Assembly (NCBI GenBank): GCA_001931875.2
Contig: MSJH02000662.1
Span: forward strand, 1-59,919
DNA: 59,919 bases
Origin: Byssochlamys sp. IMV 00236
Lineage: Eukaryota; Ascomycota; Eurotiomycetes; Eurotiales; Thermoascaceae
Direction of reading: 5' to 3'
A program made the position numbers and the translations under genes. The notes below the pieces were generated by a model. The model was not told the origin of the DNA. It made no database searches and saw only the letters and a program-made list of their open reading frames with translations. Below are positions 1-12,737 of this stretch, one piece after another. How positions within the stretch are numbered: the stretch's first letter is position 1; every line of letters begins with the position of its first letter.

Positions 1-31
<31 letters not shown>

Positions 32-2783
32 ATGATAATGATCTAATAACACAAACATGCTTTATCAATCTTACCAAATTGGAGCACATGCTCACTCTTT
101 CTCTCTCTTTCTCACTTTCTGTCTTTTTTTAGTTATTACAATCGATCGATCTGTTTGCTCAAGGTTAGCAGTAAAGAATACTTGCTTCTTGCAGAGAAAC
201 ATTTGAATAGACGCACAAGACAAAAAATTGGCGCCTATTTTCATATATGTCTTGATTATGCATGCTTATACTCACCTCTCCGTTTTTTATTAATAACAAG
301 AGTGGTATCCCTAAAGCGTACTTGACGATACTAAAAATAAATTAACGGTTTCTATAGAACAAAGTCATGGTATCATTTATTTATTGACATGTTTTAAAGA
401 CGACTTGTCTCTCCCTCTTATTCTTTATCTTTTATTCCTCATGTGATAAGGTTATTATTTGAAAATCCTCAGATCCAGGGCTCGTTTCTTTTTTTCCTTG
501 CATATGACTTACTACTTTCCCCCCGTATTCCTTAAGGGGTTGTTTCCGTTTGTTGATCATTCTCTATCATGTCTAGCATATATCTATCTTTTTTACTTTT
601 TATATTAATGATGACTCTAAAAATGCACGCTATATATAGAAGCGTTGGATAAATATAAAAATGGCCATAGTGACGCTGAGGGGGCGGGGGATAAGCTTTG
701 CTTATTATACCTTTCTAGGACGAAGCGTAGCTGAAAACCTGTTGTAGCATATTTCACAAACTTAATGGAGTGGCACGAGATCAAGCCCCACATTCTACAC
801 ACATTGGTTTAATTGGAAATACTTCTCTGATTGGATGATATAGCTCAGCCAAGAGCCCACCATCAAATCTATGGTGTGAACGTGTGAAGAAATAGAGAAT
901 AAGCACATGAACCAAATTCTACAATTCATGCAAAAAGTCATCACTAACGCTCACACAGCGAGAGCATGGCTCACTCTCCCTTTTTTTGTCATTTTACTTT
1001 CTTTTTATCCCTGGTTTTAACGTGGAGATCAGAAGAAATCAGGGTGAAGATGGAAGAAGGAAAAATTAATGAAAAAGGGGGATGATGGTCTATGCTCTTG
1101 TGAGAAAAAAAAAGATATGTCAAGATATTAACAGAGGCAAAGAGAGAGGGAATAAGACAAAGATTTGAATATTTGCCACCAGGAATGATTGAAATAATTC
1201 AAAGTATCCCCTTTATCAAGGCTTGCTTAATTATCGAGTCACGAACAGAGGATTTAAAGTGACGGTTCTATTCTGCTCTTGGTTGTTATCATTCATATAC
1301 TGTCTATGTGTTCTCATATTTTTTCATTATTAAATAAAAGTCTAGCCTTTGAATTGTGTAGCTAAATGACATGAGCGTCATATGTTGCTTTACTTGTTAA
1401 ATTCATGGATAAAGGATAACAAATGATGAAAAACTGACATTATTGTATGCAGTCCAAGAAACAACACTATGAAACAGACGTATTTCTCAAAAAAGAAGTA
1501 AGCTTAGACATTCATGTATATATATCTCATCAAAGAGGATACATGAATAAAATATACTCTGCAGCAAATACGAAAAGTTAACCCGCCAATTTGTTACAAC
1601 CCCCTTCTTTTTTCTTGTATAAAAGAAGATAGATAGATCATCCAAACATGAAAAAGTACTATTAGAACCCTTGTGGGTCACACGAATAGCGACTATGAAG
1701 TTTATATTCCATATTTATACAAATTAAAAAACAGATAAATACTTTCTTTATATTCTTTTTCTAGTTCTCATTTGCCACCTCAGCCGCGCGCGTCCGCTCT
1801 TCCCCCTTTTGTGTTATAAATATAACTCAATTGAAATCATTACGATCACTTGACAGTTATTTCCCATTTTATTATCTCAGAAAGAAAAAAAAAAAGTTAC
1901 TCGGTGCTATCTTGCATATTTATTTGGTCAAAATGGAACGAAGTGCTTCGAAATAAAAAAAACCTTAATCCTTTTTCCATAACAACAACAAACCATTCTA
2001 GTTTTATCCAAGCTTGATTGGATAAAGAGCATAATGAATATTAAAAAAGAAAGGAGCAAAAAGGGGATGATCTACTAAAGATTATGAATAAGACCAAGGT
2101 GTGTTCTCTTTTTGGCTTATCACTTGAGCCCTCTCTCTCTCTTGACCAGTTTTTATTTATGTTTTTATATATAACTATTTAAATTACTGTTTACATATCA
2201 TATTATTTATATATAACAAGGAGTTTGTATAGGAGAAGAGGGAAAACAAAGAAGATAACTAAGAAAGATGTAAAATAATAAAACGTTAACTTCAAAGGAG
2301 ACAGGGGTCATCTTCAAAAACGGGGTTAACATATAAAAAAGCGCCAACCAAAGGGGAGACTTGTATTTTAAATGGTATATGTGGCAAATAGATTATTGTA
2401 AAAAAGAGTAATTAAAATCAAATTGTATTACATTGTTTGCATAAAGTTGATAATAAACAAAATATCAAAAAGAGAGAGAGAACGAGAGAGAGAGAAATAG
2501 TTGTTTATAGGGAATAGGTTAGCAATTTCTTTTTTTTTTTTTTTGTTATTTTCGTTTCCTCCTTGTTTACTTAAACCAATCATATTGATCGCCACTAAAC
2601 CAAAATACCTTTTATTTGTTTGAACATCATTTTGAAAAAGTATTTCAATGGAGGAATTTTGGCTCACTTTTTTATTTTCATTCTTTTTCTTTTCTTTTTA
2701 ACCAAGGCATAAACGTATCACTTTTAAGGTACGTAAAAAAAAGAGCGCTTTTAATTTATCTTTACTTACATATCCTAAAGAGA
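1..2783. other. Long gene-free leader upstream of the APSES gene
   Basis: No coding exon could be supported in this 2.8 kb stretch. It starts with a 30-base T run and contains many CT- and GA-rich tracts (for example 95-120, 2125-2145, 2470-2500) and A/T runs. Only short open frames without family similarity occur. The region directly precedes the APSES transcription-factor gene, and StuA-type genes in other fungi are known for long, complex 5' leaders, so it probably holds its promoter and leader. That assignment is inference. Confidence 0.5.
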
Positions 2784-4114
2784 ATGGAAGGATTATATCA
2801 AACATTACCTTATCCTTATTTACCACAAGCCCCACCTACGGATTATTCGAATCCCACAGCAAATCATTCCGGTAGTCCTGCCTCAACACCACTCATGATG
2901 TATCGTCCTACGCTCGAAAGACCTGTAGACCCATTAGATAATCACCCCCCTCCTTCTCCTCCTAGTACACTTCACTGGCCTCATCCTTACCATCATCACC
3001 ATCATTACCACCACCACACATCACCCAGCTCCTCCCCTTATGGTTGCTATGGTAGCACCAATTCGGTTGTCATGGCATCATCATCTCCAACACGACCTAA
3101 AGTGAGCACTAACATTTGGGAGGACGAAGGCACACTCTGCTTCCAAGTTGACGCCAAGGGTATCTGCGTTGCTCGTCGTCAAGGTAAATTTCTATTCTTT
3201 ACTGCTGCCATAAGTCTGACTTTATTTTTATTAGACAACGACATGATCAATGGCACAAAGTTACTCAACGTCGTCGGCATGTCCCGTGGTAAACGTGATG
3301 GCATCTTGAAAAATGAAAAAGGCCGTGTGGTAGTAAAAGTAGGAGCTATGCACCTTAAGGGAGTATGGATTCCTTTCCAAAGAGCAAGAGAGCTGGCTAC
3401 AAAGTTCAAGATTATTGATTTACTCTATCCCTTGTTTGCCGATGATCCCTCCATCTTTTTATGTAACAACCCACTGCCTCACAATGACTTGAGTACAGAC
3501 AAGTCCAAGATGATCGTAAACACATTCCATCCACAGCAACAACAACAACAACAACATCGTCTCTCAATAGACTATAACGCCTGGAATAACAAACCATCAC
3601 ATTATTTACCGCATCATTACCCTCAAGGTATTTATATATACAAACAAATAATGGTGACGTATAACTTATCCCTTTCTCTCCCTTAGTTATTCATAGAAAT
3701 AATGAATTATCCTCCAACAGTAGTCCACCTAAGCTGATGACTCAACCTACCAATCCATCAGAAGAACATAATAACCATGACGTCTATGACCCATCTCCTT
3801 ACGACTATCGACCTTCTCATGGCCGCAGTAGCATCAGCAGCCTTTCTAGTCATCAATCTACGTATCTGTATCCACACGATAATAACTCTAATCGCCACAC
3901 TGAAGAAGAAAAATTACCTTTGGAGTCCTTTTATGGATGCGATAAAGAACGAGATGGTCCTACGACACCTTCATCATGGTATTCACCTGAGACACCTACA
4001 GCTGTACTCTATCAGCAAAAGAAACGCAAATCGTCATTATCAAGTGATGAATTAAGTCAAAAGGTCAGTCCTTATTCTCGTGTTACGAAAAAGACGAGGG
4101 TTGCACAAGAGTAG
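2784..4114 (+). CDS. APSES (StuA/Asm1/Efg1-type) transcription factor, 406 aa
   Basis: Exons 2784-3183, 3235-3627 and 3687-4114 (introns of 51 and 59 bp) give 406 residues. The APSES DNA-binding domain covers about residues 110-210, with the hallmark strings [21 protein letters not shown] and [12 protein letters not shown], very close to the StuA subgroup. The first intron lies inside the domain; its length is a multiple of three and it has no stop, so an unspliced reading would insert 17 residues into the domain. The N-terminus is Pro/His-rich, a CAA-encoded Gln run lies at about 3534-3555, and the basic C-terminus (KKRKSS, VTKKTRV) may be a nuclear signal. The start at 2784 is preferred over an in-frame ATG at 2616 because the sequence before 2784 reads as T/A-rich leader. 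Known members regulate morphogenesis and sporulation; the exact role here is unknown. Confidence 0.9.
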
Positions 4115-4573
4115 CTCTCTCTTTCTCTCTTTCTCTGTCTCTCTTGCTGTCTTTACTTTTCTCTTTTTCTGCTTTTATATATAAACTGTGTATGTTCCTT
4201 TCATATACCCCCTATCCCTTCAACCTTTTACCACATATCACATATACATGTTTTATTCCCCCATTTATCTTTTTACTATTATACTTTCTTAAACATACAA
4301 TTGAAACTATTACACACTTTCAAAAAAATAAAAACGACCATAGCAATAATCGGAGTATAAATAAACTTTCATTTGGTGGTGGCACATTAAATAATCACGG
4401 TATATTTTTCTACTCTTTATTCATGATAATCAAAGAAAAGATTAATGAGTATATAAAGAAAACGACAAAGGGTAAAGTAAGTAAAAAAAAAAAGACGATA
4501 AAGGGAAGAGATGACAAACATAACATATATATATGTAAATACATCTATTTATATATCTGTGGTGAATACAAAT

Positions 4574-4654
4574 GTGTGTGGCGCGGGATGTAAAAAGCCA
4601 CATTACTTGGCTTGGCACCGTTACAAAAACCGTAATCTTGGTTGTGCCACACAC
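4574..4654 (+). repeat. Imperfect hairpin in the leader of the C2H2 gene
   Basis: A perfect 9-bp inverted repeat (GTGTGTGGC at 4574-4582, GCCACACAC at 4646-4654) encloses a second possible stem (GGCAC/GTGCC and GTTAC/GTAAT around a short A-rich loop). It lies 74 bp upstream of the C2H2 start codon, so it would sit in the 5' leader. It could be an RNA structure or the remains of a small inverted-repeat element; the sequence does not decide. Confidence 0.4.
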
Positions 4655-4727
4655 CATTTTTCTTTTTCTTTCTTTACTTTCTTTATTTCTTTTTATTTTT
4701 GTTTTTTACTTTTTATTTATATTTACA

Positions 4728-4906
4728 ATGACAGTGGCTGTAGTGAAAGAAGAATCAGAATTGACTATTAAAGAATACGTACCATCTAATGTGTATGATA
4801 TTACTACCAACAATACTCCTTCCCCTCCTACCATTACAACTTCAAATGATACCTCATACAATGACTCTATCCTGTCAACCAATAACAACAAAGATGAAGA
4901 GATGAT

Positions 4907-4937
<31 letters not shown>

Positions 4938-6071
4938 TCGCATGATAACACAGCAGAATCAAAGCCGTACAGTTGCCCCGAATGCCATCAAACGTTTAGC
5001 AGACCACACAATTTAAAGTCTCATCTTACCACTCATTCCGCCGAGCGACCATATCGGGTAAATATTCATTCATTTCTCAAAAAAAAAAAATCTTTCTAAC
5101 TATTTATTACTATTATATTATTATTAGTGCGATGTCTGTAACCATCATTTTAGAAGGCACCATGACTTGAAGCGCCATCAAAAGTTGCATACAGGAGAAA
5201 GACCCTACGTCTGTAAGAACTGCTTCCGTTCATTTGCTCGATTGGATGCACTCAATCGTCACTGCAGGGCAGAGGGTGGCTCGGCTTGTGCCCTTGTTAT
5301 GCAACAACAAATGAAACAACAGGAGCAAGAGATGGCACGCATTCAATATGAAGCATACCAACATGAAAACAAAAAGAGACGATCAGAGCATCATGATCCT
5401 GTAGTAGACAAGACGACGACCATGACAATTACCCCTCCTACGGATATTTCGCCACCATTGCCACCCTCTAATGGCAGTAGTCAATCACCACCGAATCGAC
5501 CGGTGATTCCTCAATTACAGATCCCACATCCCGCTTCACATCTATTTCCAAAAGATCCAAACCATAATTACACTACGATACCACCTAATACAACAAAATC
5601 ACCTTCTGCTCATCAACTATTACCTTCACCCAATGTCATCTTACCTAATAATCTGACACCTCCTGTTTATACGTCACAAAAAGGTTTACCCATCACGCCC
5701 TCATCTCCTCCTGCATCCTCACAGCATCTTCAACATCCAAATAATACTAATACTAATAATGGCAAATCACCGCTTTATTCCACCTCACCGTGGTCATCAC
5801 CTTATTCGCCCAGACCGACGCTCCCTCCGTTACCCCAAAATCATGATATAGAACGACTGCTAAAGGAAAACGAAGAATTGAAAAAAGATATCGATCAACT
5901 AAGAGCCATGGCCCAAAAGGAAGCTACATGTTTAAAATCGAAAATACATGATTTACAAGTCGAGGTAAGTAGTTCGTGTTGAAAATGAACATGTATTAAC
6001 ATTAATTATAGAATAAAGTCTTGCGATCCTTAATCCATGGACCTACGCCCACACTATCTGACAAGTCATGA
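4728..6071 (+). CDS. C2H2 zinc-finger transcription factor (Crz1-like fingers) with C-terminal coiled coil, 408 aa
   Basis: Exons 4728-5057, 5128-5964 and 6012-6071 (introns 70 and 47 bp). Three adjacent zinc fingers occupy about residues 81-162: YSCPECHQTFSRPHNLKSH, CDVCNHHFRRHHDLKRH and YVCKNCFRSFARLDALNRH, the last followed by a CRAEGGSAC stretch as in Crz1/calcineurin-responsive factors. The first intron splits the linker between fingers 1 and 2. An ACA-encoded Thr run (about 4908-4936) precedes the fingers. The middle is Pro/Ser/Asn-rich, and the C-terminus (residues about 349-390, IERLLKENEELKKDIDQL) forms a clear heptad coiled coil, which is not typical of Crz1. A role in calcium/calcineurin signalling is only inference from finger similarity. 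The start at 4728 follows a T-rich leader; an in-frame ATG at 4572 would add a hydrophobic stretch read from leader sequence. Confidence 0.88.
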
Positions 6072-7679
6072 TTTTTTTTTAAATAAAGGAAAAACATCGG
6101 ACCTTATCCAACTATTTTCTTCTGTGGCATCACCAATCATACGCATCGTGTAACATTGTGCGAGTCAAGCAACCGTTGTACATAAAGGGCTAGAATGCCA
6201 CTTTGAGGCGTAGTTTTTAACTTGACACTATTTATTCTTGACACAAAACTTATCTTTTAAGAGAGAAGAGGCTTGCTTCATTTGTCTTGAGCATAAAGGT
6301 TGACCCCAAAATTGATATATTCTTCTGTGCGCTCTCTGCTTTACGGCAACACAAAATTACTTTCAGCAGTAAAAATTTACAGAAACTAGAGAAATTGTAA
6401 CCGTGATTACAATTTCTTTATATATGAAGAACACCTGTTTGACCACTTGAGTAATTAAAAAATAATTGGTGCCACGGATAAACGCAATTGATACGCTTTT
6501 GTTTCATTTCCAATGGTAACCCCCTTTTTTTTCGCCACTATATGTGTGTATGTGTCTATGTTCTTTCTAGAGGATGCTGTAATTAGAAATGTTCTTGTGA
6601 TCTCTAGTACTTTCTTTTATATCCTCCCTATTCTCTAGTCTTGTTCGTGATATATTCTTGCTATCTAATAGAAAGTTACGTAAAACAAGATTGTCCCCCT
6701 TGTTGGTGTTTCTCTTGGCTGTACTTGCCCATCCAAAAATAAACTCAAAGTACACATTCGTAAATGTTAAAAAAACTCAGCAGAAGCACTTGTAAGGATA
6801 CACAACGAGGGGAAAAGAAGCTTCAAAGTGTGGGCGAAAGTATGCATGTAAATTAGGTTAAAAAATTAGCTTAGGAAAAGCTTCTGGTTTAACTAGGTTG
6901 CCTTTACGGATAGAAGCATTGTAGAAAGCAAAACGACGATGGGCGCAAGAGCTGAAAGAAAGGTAAGGATTTGGCAGGAAAAGCAGGGCAAGGCGTTTAG
7001 GGGGCAGTCTAAATTTGTCTAATATATCGAAATTTTATTGCTTCTTATCCAAGAGGAAAATAGAAAGTGTTTTATATTTTGAAGAGAGTAGATACCACGC
7101 TGATGTCCTTATATGATGTGTACTTGAAAGAGGGACTCAACATGCTCGTTTCGTACAAAAACTCTGAAAAATAGTTGTCAAGCTAATGTGTATATGCAGA
7201 GAATAAGTGCATGTCAAATAAAAAACGTAGAAACGCGGCTATATGCATCAGCTTTATGTTATACACGTCCTTATTCGTTTCAAAATCTTGGATGTGGTAC
7301 TGTTGGCTCTTACTATGTAAAGGATAATTCTTTTCTTACAACAGGAATAGAATATAAATATAGCTATTTGTTCCATAAAGTTTATAATGAAAGTGTGTTT
7401 TTAGTTTTCGGCTATGGCAAATGTATAGATTCAGAGGGAGAAAACCTAAGACCGAACAGAAAGCGAACTATAAATGACATACTTGTATCGGTAATAACGA
7501 CCCCCTTTCTTGAAGCGCAAACTATTACTGCAACCAAGTATTATCGTCATCTTTTACACTTGCACAAGCCAATAAAATACATATGCTGTACAATCAGTTT
7601 TATTTTATCTAGAACATTTACAGAGTATTATTATTATTAGAAAAAAAGGGAGGAGAGTACAATATTATTATTAGAGCCT
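6072..7679. other. Intergenic 1.6 kb, no gene supported
   Basis: Spacer between the convergent C2H2 gene and the endopolyphosphatase gene. A 150-codon open frame at 7188-7640 has no recognisable domain and no splice or promoter support, so it was not called. Nothing else was recognised. Confidence 0.4.
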
Positions 7680-9191
7680 CTAAGTAGAAACACCGGCATA
7701 CTTTTTATACAACTTGCGGATCTTTTTGTTATCCGCAACCGCATTCATTGCTTTAGCTACACCTGTACCATCAAAGTGATTTACTCCAAATAAGTCGGAA
7801 GCAGTATATTCAAGTTCAAACTTGGCATCTCCGTCGTTGTTGGCCTTTTCGAGATCTAAATAGTACTGTTCCCAGTCAAGGATCGTGCCCACAGGGTACT
7901 TGCCACCTTCTGCCTGGTATTTATATACGCGAATTGCTGGGTTGTTTTTGGGAATAATAGAAGGTGCATTAAACAGGCCAACAGCTGTCTTGCTATCCAC
8001 ATTGCTGTGCTTGCCAGCATGAACGAGGGTATATTCATCATCGTCAGAAACGATGGCATTTAAATTATCATCTAATTAAATAGATTAAATGAGGGAACCA
8101 AAATAAATTAGTATGTCACTTACTGTTGGTATGACCGGTAAAATGGCCAGCAATGATCTTGCTGTGTTTACCAAGGAGATCGATATACTTTGAATAGCAC
8201 TTGTCCTTGAACAGCTTGGATCCATCGTCATCTACAGGAGGAACATGGCCCATAAGATAGACTTGGTGGTTTCCATCCTTTTGGGCATAATGATCAAGAG
8301 TATTCTCAAGCCACTTTAATTGAATGGTGCCAGGACTGCCTTCTTTGTCACAGTCGGAAGCATCGTCCTTTTTGAAAAAGTACATCGAGTTTGTATTGAT
8401 CACGGTCAATTTACCATCAAGTATATCCTGAGCAAAGTAACCACCTTGAGCGAAATTATGAGTCAAGTTCAAGCCGAGAGGTTTCCAGATGGATTCTAGT
8501 TTTGAAAAAATTTTGGCTTTTTTGCCGAGATCGTTATGATCAAATCCATCGTTATTCCCAATCGTAGGCACCTTTAAAATAAGTAGTGAGTAAAAAAATA
8601 TATAAAGTGAACTCTAGGCTTACGTAAGGTGTGTGCTTAGTGCTATAGGCTGATTGAAAGTATTTGAGAACGGTTTGATGACTGTCGACGATATCATCAT
8701 CACTGATTGGCAAGTCATCGTCTCTGTCCTGCATTTCAAGATATTAGTTGCTCCGTTCCACGAAATTAATGAGGTTTAACTCACATGTCGGGCCGTATCA
8801 CCTGTATACAGAATAAAATCCACATCTTGAACTTTTTCCTTGAGGAAATCAAATGCAATTTGCACTAGAGGTACAGGTGTGTCACAATCAGTACCCAGGG
8901 CACCGTATTTACCGGATTCCTTGGATCGCTTCTTGCCATGTCGATGACAAAGTGAAGATGGATCAGCACCTTCCTTATAGTATGGATCAAGATGGATATC
9001 TATAACAAACTGTTATTATCATGTTTTCTTCATTATGTACTAGACATACCTGTGATGTGAAGAAATTTTCCATGTAAACCGCTTCCTCTCTTGACAAGAG
9101 CACCAGGCTGTTGAAGAGGGACGGCAGAAACGGATTGTTGTAAGAGTAAGGCACAAGCTGAGATATAAGTGAAAGAGTGTGTAAACTTCAT
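7680..9191 (-). CDS. Secreted/vacuolar endopolyphosphatase-like metallophosphatase (Ppn1 family), 433 aa
   Basis: Five exons in coding order: 9191-9050, 8999-8785, 8728-8624, 8571-8124, 8071-7680 (introns 50-56 bp). An N-terminal signal sequence (MKFTHSFTYISACALLLQQS) is followed by calcineurin-like phosphoesterase motifs in order: HITDIHLDPYYKEG, TGDTARHD, GNNDGF, MGHVPP and GHFTGHTN. The motif set, with a CHRH segment after the first motif and NTNSMYFFKK in the middle, fits the Ppn1 (PHM5) endopolyphosphatase family, which cuts long polyphosphate chains in the vacuole, better than acid sphingomyelinases. Two metal sites are expected from the D-x-H, GD, GNND and GH motifs. The start at 9191 is chosen because it opens directly into the signal peptide. 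Ppn1 of yeast is longer and membrane-anchored; here no second membrane segment is evident. Confidence 0.87.
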
Positions 9192-12100
9192 TGTAAAGAA
9201 AGAAAAAGAAAAAGAAAACTCCTTGATTCTGCTGTCGATGAACTGTATCCGTTTTATATCTGATCTGGTTAAATTGTATGACAAAATCACGTTTTATGTT
9301 GTTGAACCCTTAATTAAAGCATATCTCCTTTTTATGCTATTGTGTCTAAACAACACACTCCGTCAAATAATTAGCTGATTTAAGTAGCTAATATACCTTT
9401 TTTATAGTGTCGGTATTATTTATGTATAATGAGATATTTATCGTATTTTATGAATAAATATCATCTGCATATTATTATTTTAGTATAGTTTCAAAGGTAA
9501 TAGTATCTTACATCAAGCAAAGATATCGTGTATATTTTTAGTCATTTAGATATTGCTGCATATCACAGTCATTATACAAACTGTCCCCCTCCTTTTTCAT
9601 ATGAGTGTTGTCTGTTTGATGATGCGTGATTACCGTCATAGTCTACTCTTGGGTATCATCGCGATTATGCATGATATACCAAGGGATCAAGTTACCTAAT
9701 AACTAACAAATACTAAATGTGCATCATTACAACTAGTCAATCAAAGTGATCTTATTCGTTTTTTATCAGAGTAAATTTTTTTCTGTAATTATATTTCTGA
9801 AAGCTGGTTTTCAATTAAGAAAAGGGAACTCTCGCATGACACCGAAAATGTTTATGGTTTGATTAATTAAGGGGGAGCAAATAAGGTTTGTTATGTAGCA
9901 TATCAAACATACACAAGTCTCCCAAATTAGTTTACTGATTGCAACACTCTGTGTTCTCCTTTTGGATTTATATAAAAAGACTTTATTCTTCTTGCAGGAT
10001 CCAAGGAAAAAAGAAGAAGAAAAAAGAAACCCGATAGATCAACCGAGTGTATATTGGCTGCACTCGGACGTCTGCAGTTTTTATGCCTGCTCAAATAAAC
10101 AAACAGGTCGAGGCCGACCTCTTGTAACACGGTATTTCTTTACTTAAAATGCAGCCGACTTTAGCTTTGTTGGTTAAACTTCAGACAATTAGTCTGTGTA
10201 GTACTTTTTTTAATAGTGCTAACAAGCAATTCCGCGTGTCACTGAAGCACAAACAGGTCGAGTGCTACTCATATGCATTTGATGACTATTTGTATGCAAT
10301 ACACGCCAACTGTTGACAAGAAACCATTGACGTATTAGAAAAAAAGTGATCTAACCACTGTAAACCTTCAAGAACAAGCCTCTAGAGTGCCATCATTTAG
10401 AAAATGACTTATATGGTTGCTTATCTGAAATTAGTAAAATAAAAGAAGCATTGGATGAACTTTGTGTTCAAAAGATGTGAAGAAACAAGTACAATTTGAC
10501 GATTTGTGCAGGCTATGCTAACATGACTATTAGCACTCTATTGTTTCTTCATTTATGGTCATGGGGTTAAGTAAGATCCTTGAGTATTTACAAAGCAGGA
10601 GAAGTAGCTTGTATAGATTTAGAAAAATTAAATTTGTTGAAAGGAGTTCCTTGATAACATCACCCCCCTCCTTTTTGGATAGAGCTGATAGGTCCACTGA
10701 ATTAGACAGCATATCACGGCAACTGGAACCATAATCCATTAGATAAAATTCTGACCTTATAATAGCTCAATAAAAGCTTGAAAATTTTGCGTCTTTTGCC
10801 AAACACAATTCTTTTGTCTAATAATAATGAACATAGATAATGCTTATACGCTTTAAAATGCCCATTTTCAAAAGAATGTAAAGTCATTTGTACCTGGACC
10901 AAGCTGTGTCATATTGTTGTATAATCTCATCTGGCGGAAGAAAGAATTTAGCTTGTACGAACTACTTCAAAAAGGAAGATGTGGAGAAGAAAAAAAAAAT
11001 CTGGAAAACCAATGAGAGGAATACAATAAGTGTTACACGAGTATATAATGCACGCTGATTCTCCAAGTCAAATATACTCCTCATAAAACCTGAAATAGTA
11101 GGCCACATCAGACTTTATTTATCTTTCATTTTCAATAAAGAGTCTATATCGGTGTTATTACACAATGTACAGCATTTCAAAGACAGTTTAGATTCACTAT
11201 TCTGTGCACTGACGAGAAACGGGACCGAGCATACGGAAAAAACATAGTATATAACGGGAAAATATATCAGAAGCACAATAGGCTTGATTAATTCGTCTGA
11301 CGTCCTACACACACAGAAATCCCTCATCCGTCATTTTTGTTCAACCTTTACTACATATGAAACCAGTACGAGCTTGATCAACTGAAAACTGTCTTTTTTT
11401 TTTTTTTTTTTTTTCATCAGCTTAAGCTAAATCACCGAAAGCATATTTTGTTTATTAAAATGGGTTCATCAATGATCCATCCTAAATACAAGCTTGCACT
11501 AGGACACGTCTATACCTATTTTCTCGGTTTAGGGACAATGGCTGTAAAATGAACGGTAGTTGTGTGCTGAAATTGGTCCCGCGAGCGGGAACAAACCCTG
11601 ACTGCTCGTCCCTGAGATTGCTCAAAAACCCAAATACGGGATAGGACAGTAGTTCAGACCATGGTGTACCTTTGCCACAGTGCGCTTTTAATGCATAGCT
11701 TAAACTTAATTTAGAGCGTATCAGTGCGCAACCAGTGTGGCTTTTTACTTTTCTTTTATTAGTATTGCTTACACTTGCTAGTATCAAAGGGATATATCAA
11801 GTATTATCTGTTTGCTGTATGAATAAATCATGGAAAAGCGACTGTTGTCAAATCAACAAAAAAGAGGATAAAGGACGTGATCGATAGGCCAAGATTTCCT
11901 AATATGCACTTATTATTAGTGTTACTCTTAAAGTTAGGTGTATAATATCCAATCATTTTAGGTTAAACTATTTCCTGAGGAGGATTTTGTTTTTCATTCT
12001 TAAACTCTTCATCTGACATCACGGAGGTTTTTCATTGTATGCAAAGATTTTCTCCGTAATTGCGAATTTAGAACTGGGGATGCATGTTTAGTTCACACAC

Positions 12101-12221
12101 TTGTAAATCTCTACTCTCCCCCAAAAAAAAACACTAAGAACAGTCTGTGAAAATGATTACTATATCAAGCATATCAAAACTGATACAGTGCCTCTCGGTG
12201 TCAATTGTCATTTTTTTAAAA
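9192..12221. other. Gene-poor 3 kb with possible mobile-element debris
   Basis: No intact gene could be supported. Short minus-strand frames occur around 10530-10900, 11115-11330 and 11482-11790 without recognisable domains. The segment 9889-10129 begins TGTTATG, ends GTAACA and contains a TATATAAAAAG box and an AATAAA, compatible with an old solo LTR, but a clean target duplication was not found. A short hairpin (CCGAGTG ... CACTCGG) lies near 10042-10066, and AAACAGGTCGAG occurs twice (about 10100 and 10250). Confidence 0.35.
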
Positions 12222-12737
12222 TTAGCTCGCCAAACGCAGAGAGGACACATTGGCTTCAAGCCCTATTATTTGAACGATAGAAAGTTGTACATTGATTATT
12301 TCTTCTTCAGATATGTGGAGTAATGACTCAAGAAATGCATTTAAATGGCATTTTGTTGCTAGTATGAATTTCAGTTGATCAGTGAAGAATTTGCACTTGG
12401 TTGCTATCGTTTCATAATCCCTACGAAAATCCAATTTAAACCGTAAGCCCACCATTTTGCAAGTATTCCTCACTGTGTCTCTCCTAACAGACGAAAAAAA
12501 AAGTTAAGGTAAGCTAAAGAGTAGACATAGATACATCTGATGGAGCCACTCACCAATGTAAGACAACGTGCCTATTTCTGTCAAAGTATGTCTCAAACAC
12601 ATAACCTGACGGAAGCTAATATTCGCCTTGGTCATATCTTTGATCACCTGATGTTTTGAGCGCTTCTTTAAGATATGGCATCTTCTGGCTATTACGAAGA
12701 GAAAGAGAATGGTTTTGAACGCGAAAGAAGTGGTCAA
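12222..12737 (-). pseudogene. Fragment of an unrecognised repeated-type hypothetical gene
   Basis: Two minus-strand reading frames follow each other, 12737-12504 and 12473-12222, and look like consecutive parts of one protein (first part ending WLHQMYLCLLFSLP, second starting NTCKMVGLRFKLDF). They are separated by a stop codon. A T-rich CTGTTAG resembling a splice acceptor lies between them, but no intron choice joins the frames cleanly. I know of no function; the length, lack of promoter features and broken frame suggest a partial or decayed gene copy. Low confidence. Confidence 0.3.

Noticed and set aside
2616..2783. Upstream in-frame ATG giving an APSES protein with 56 extra residues
   Set aside because: The added residues come from T/A-rich leader-like sequence with no conservation signal; ATG 2784 fits better.
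7188..7640. 150-codon open frame on the plus strand
   Set aside because: No domain, signal peptide or plausible splice pattern, and it sits in the AT-rich 3' spacer of convergent genes.
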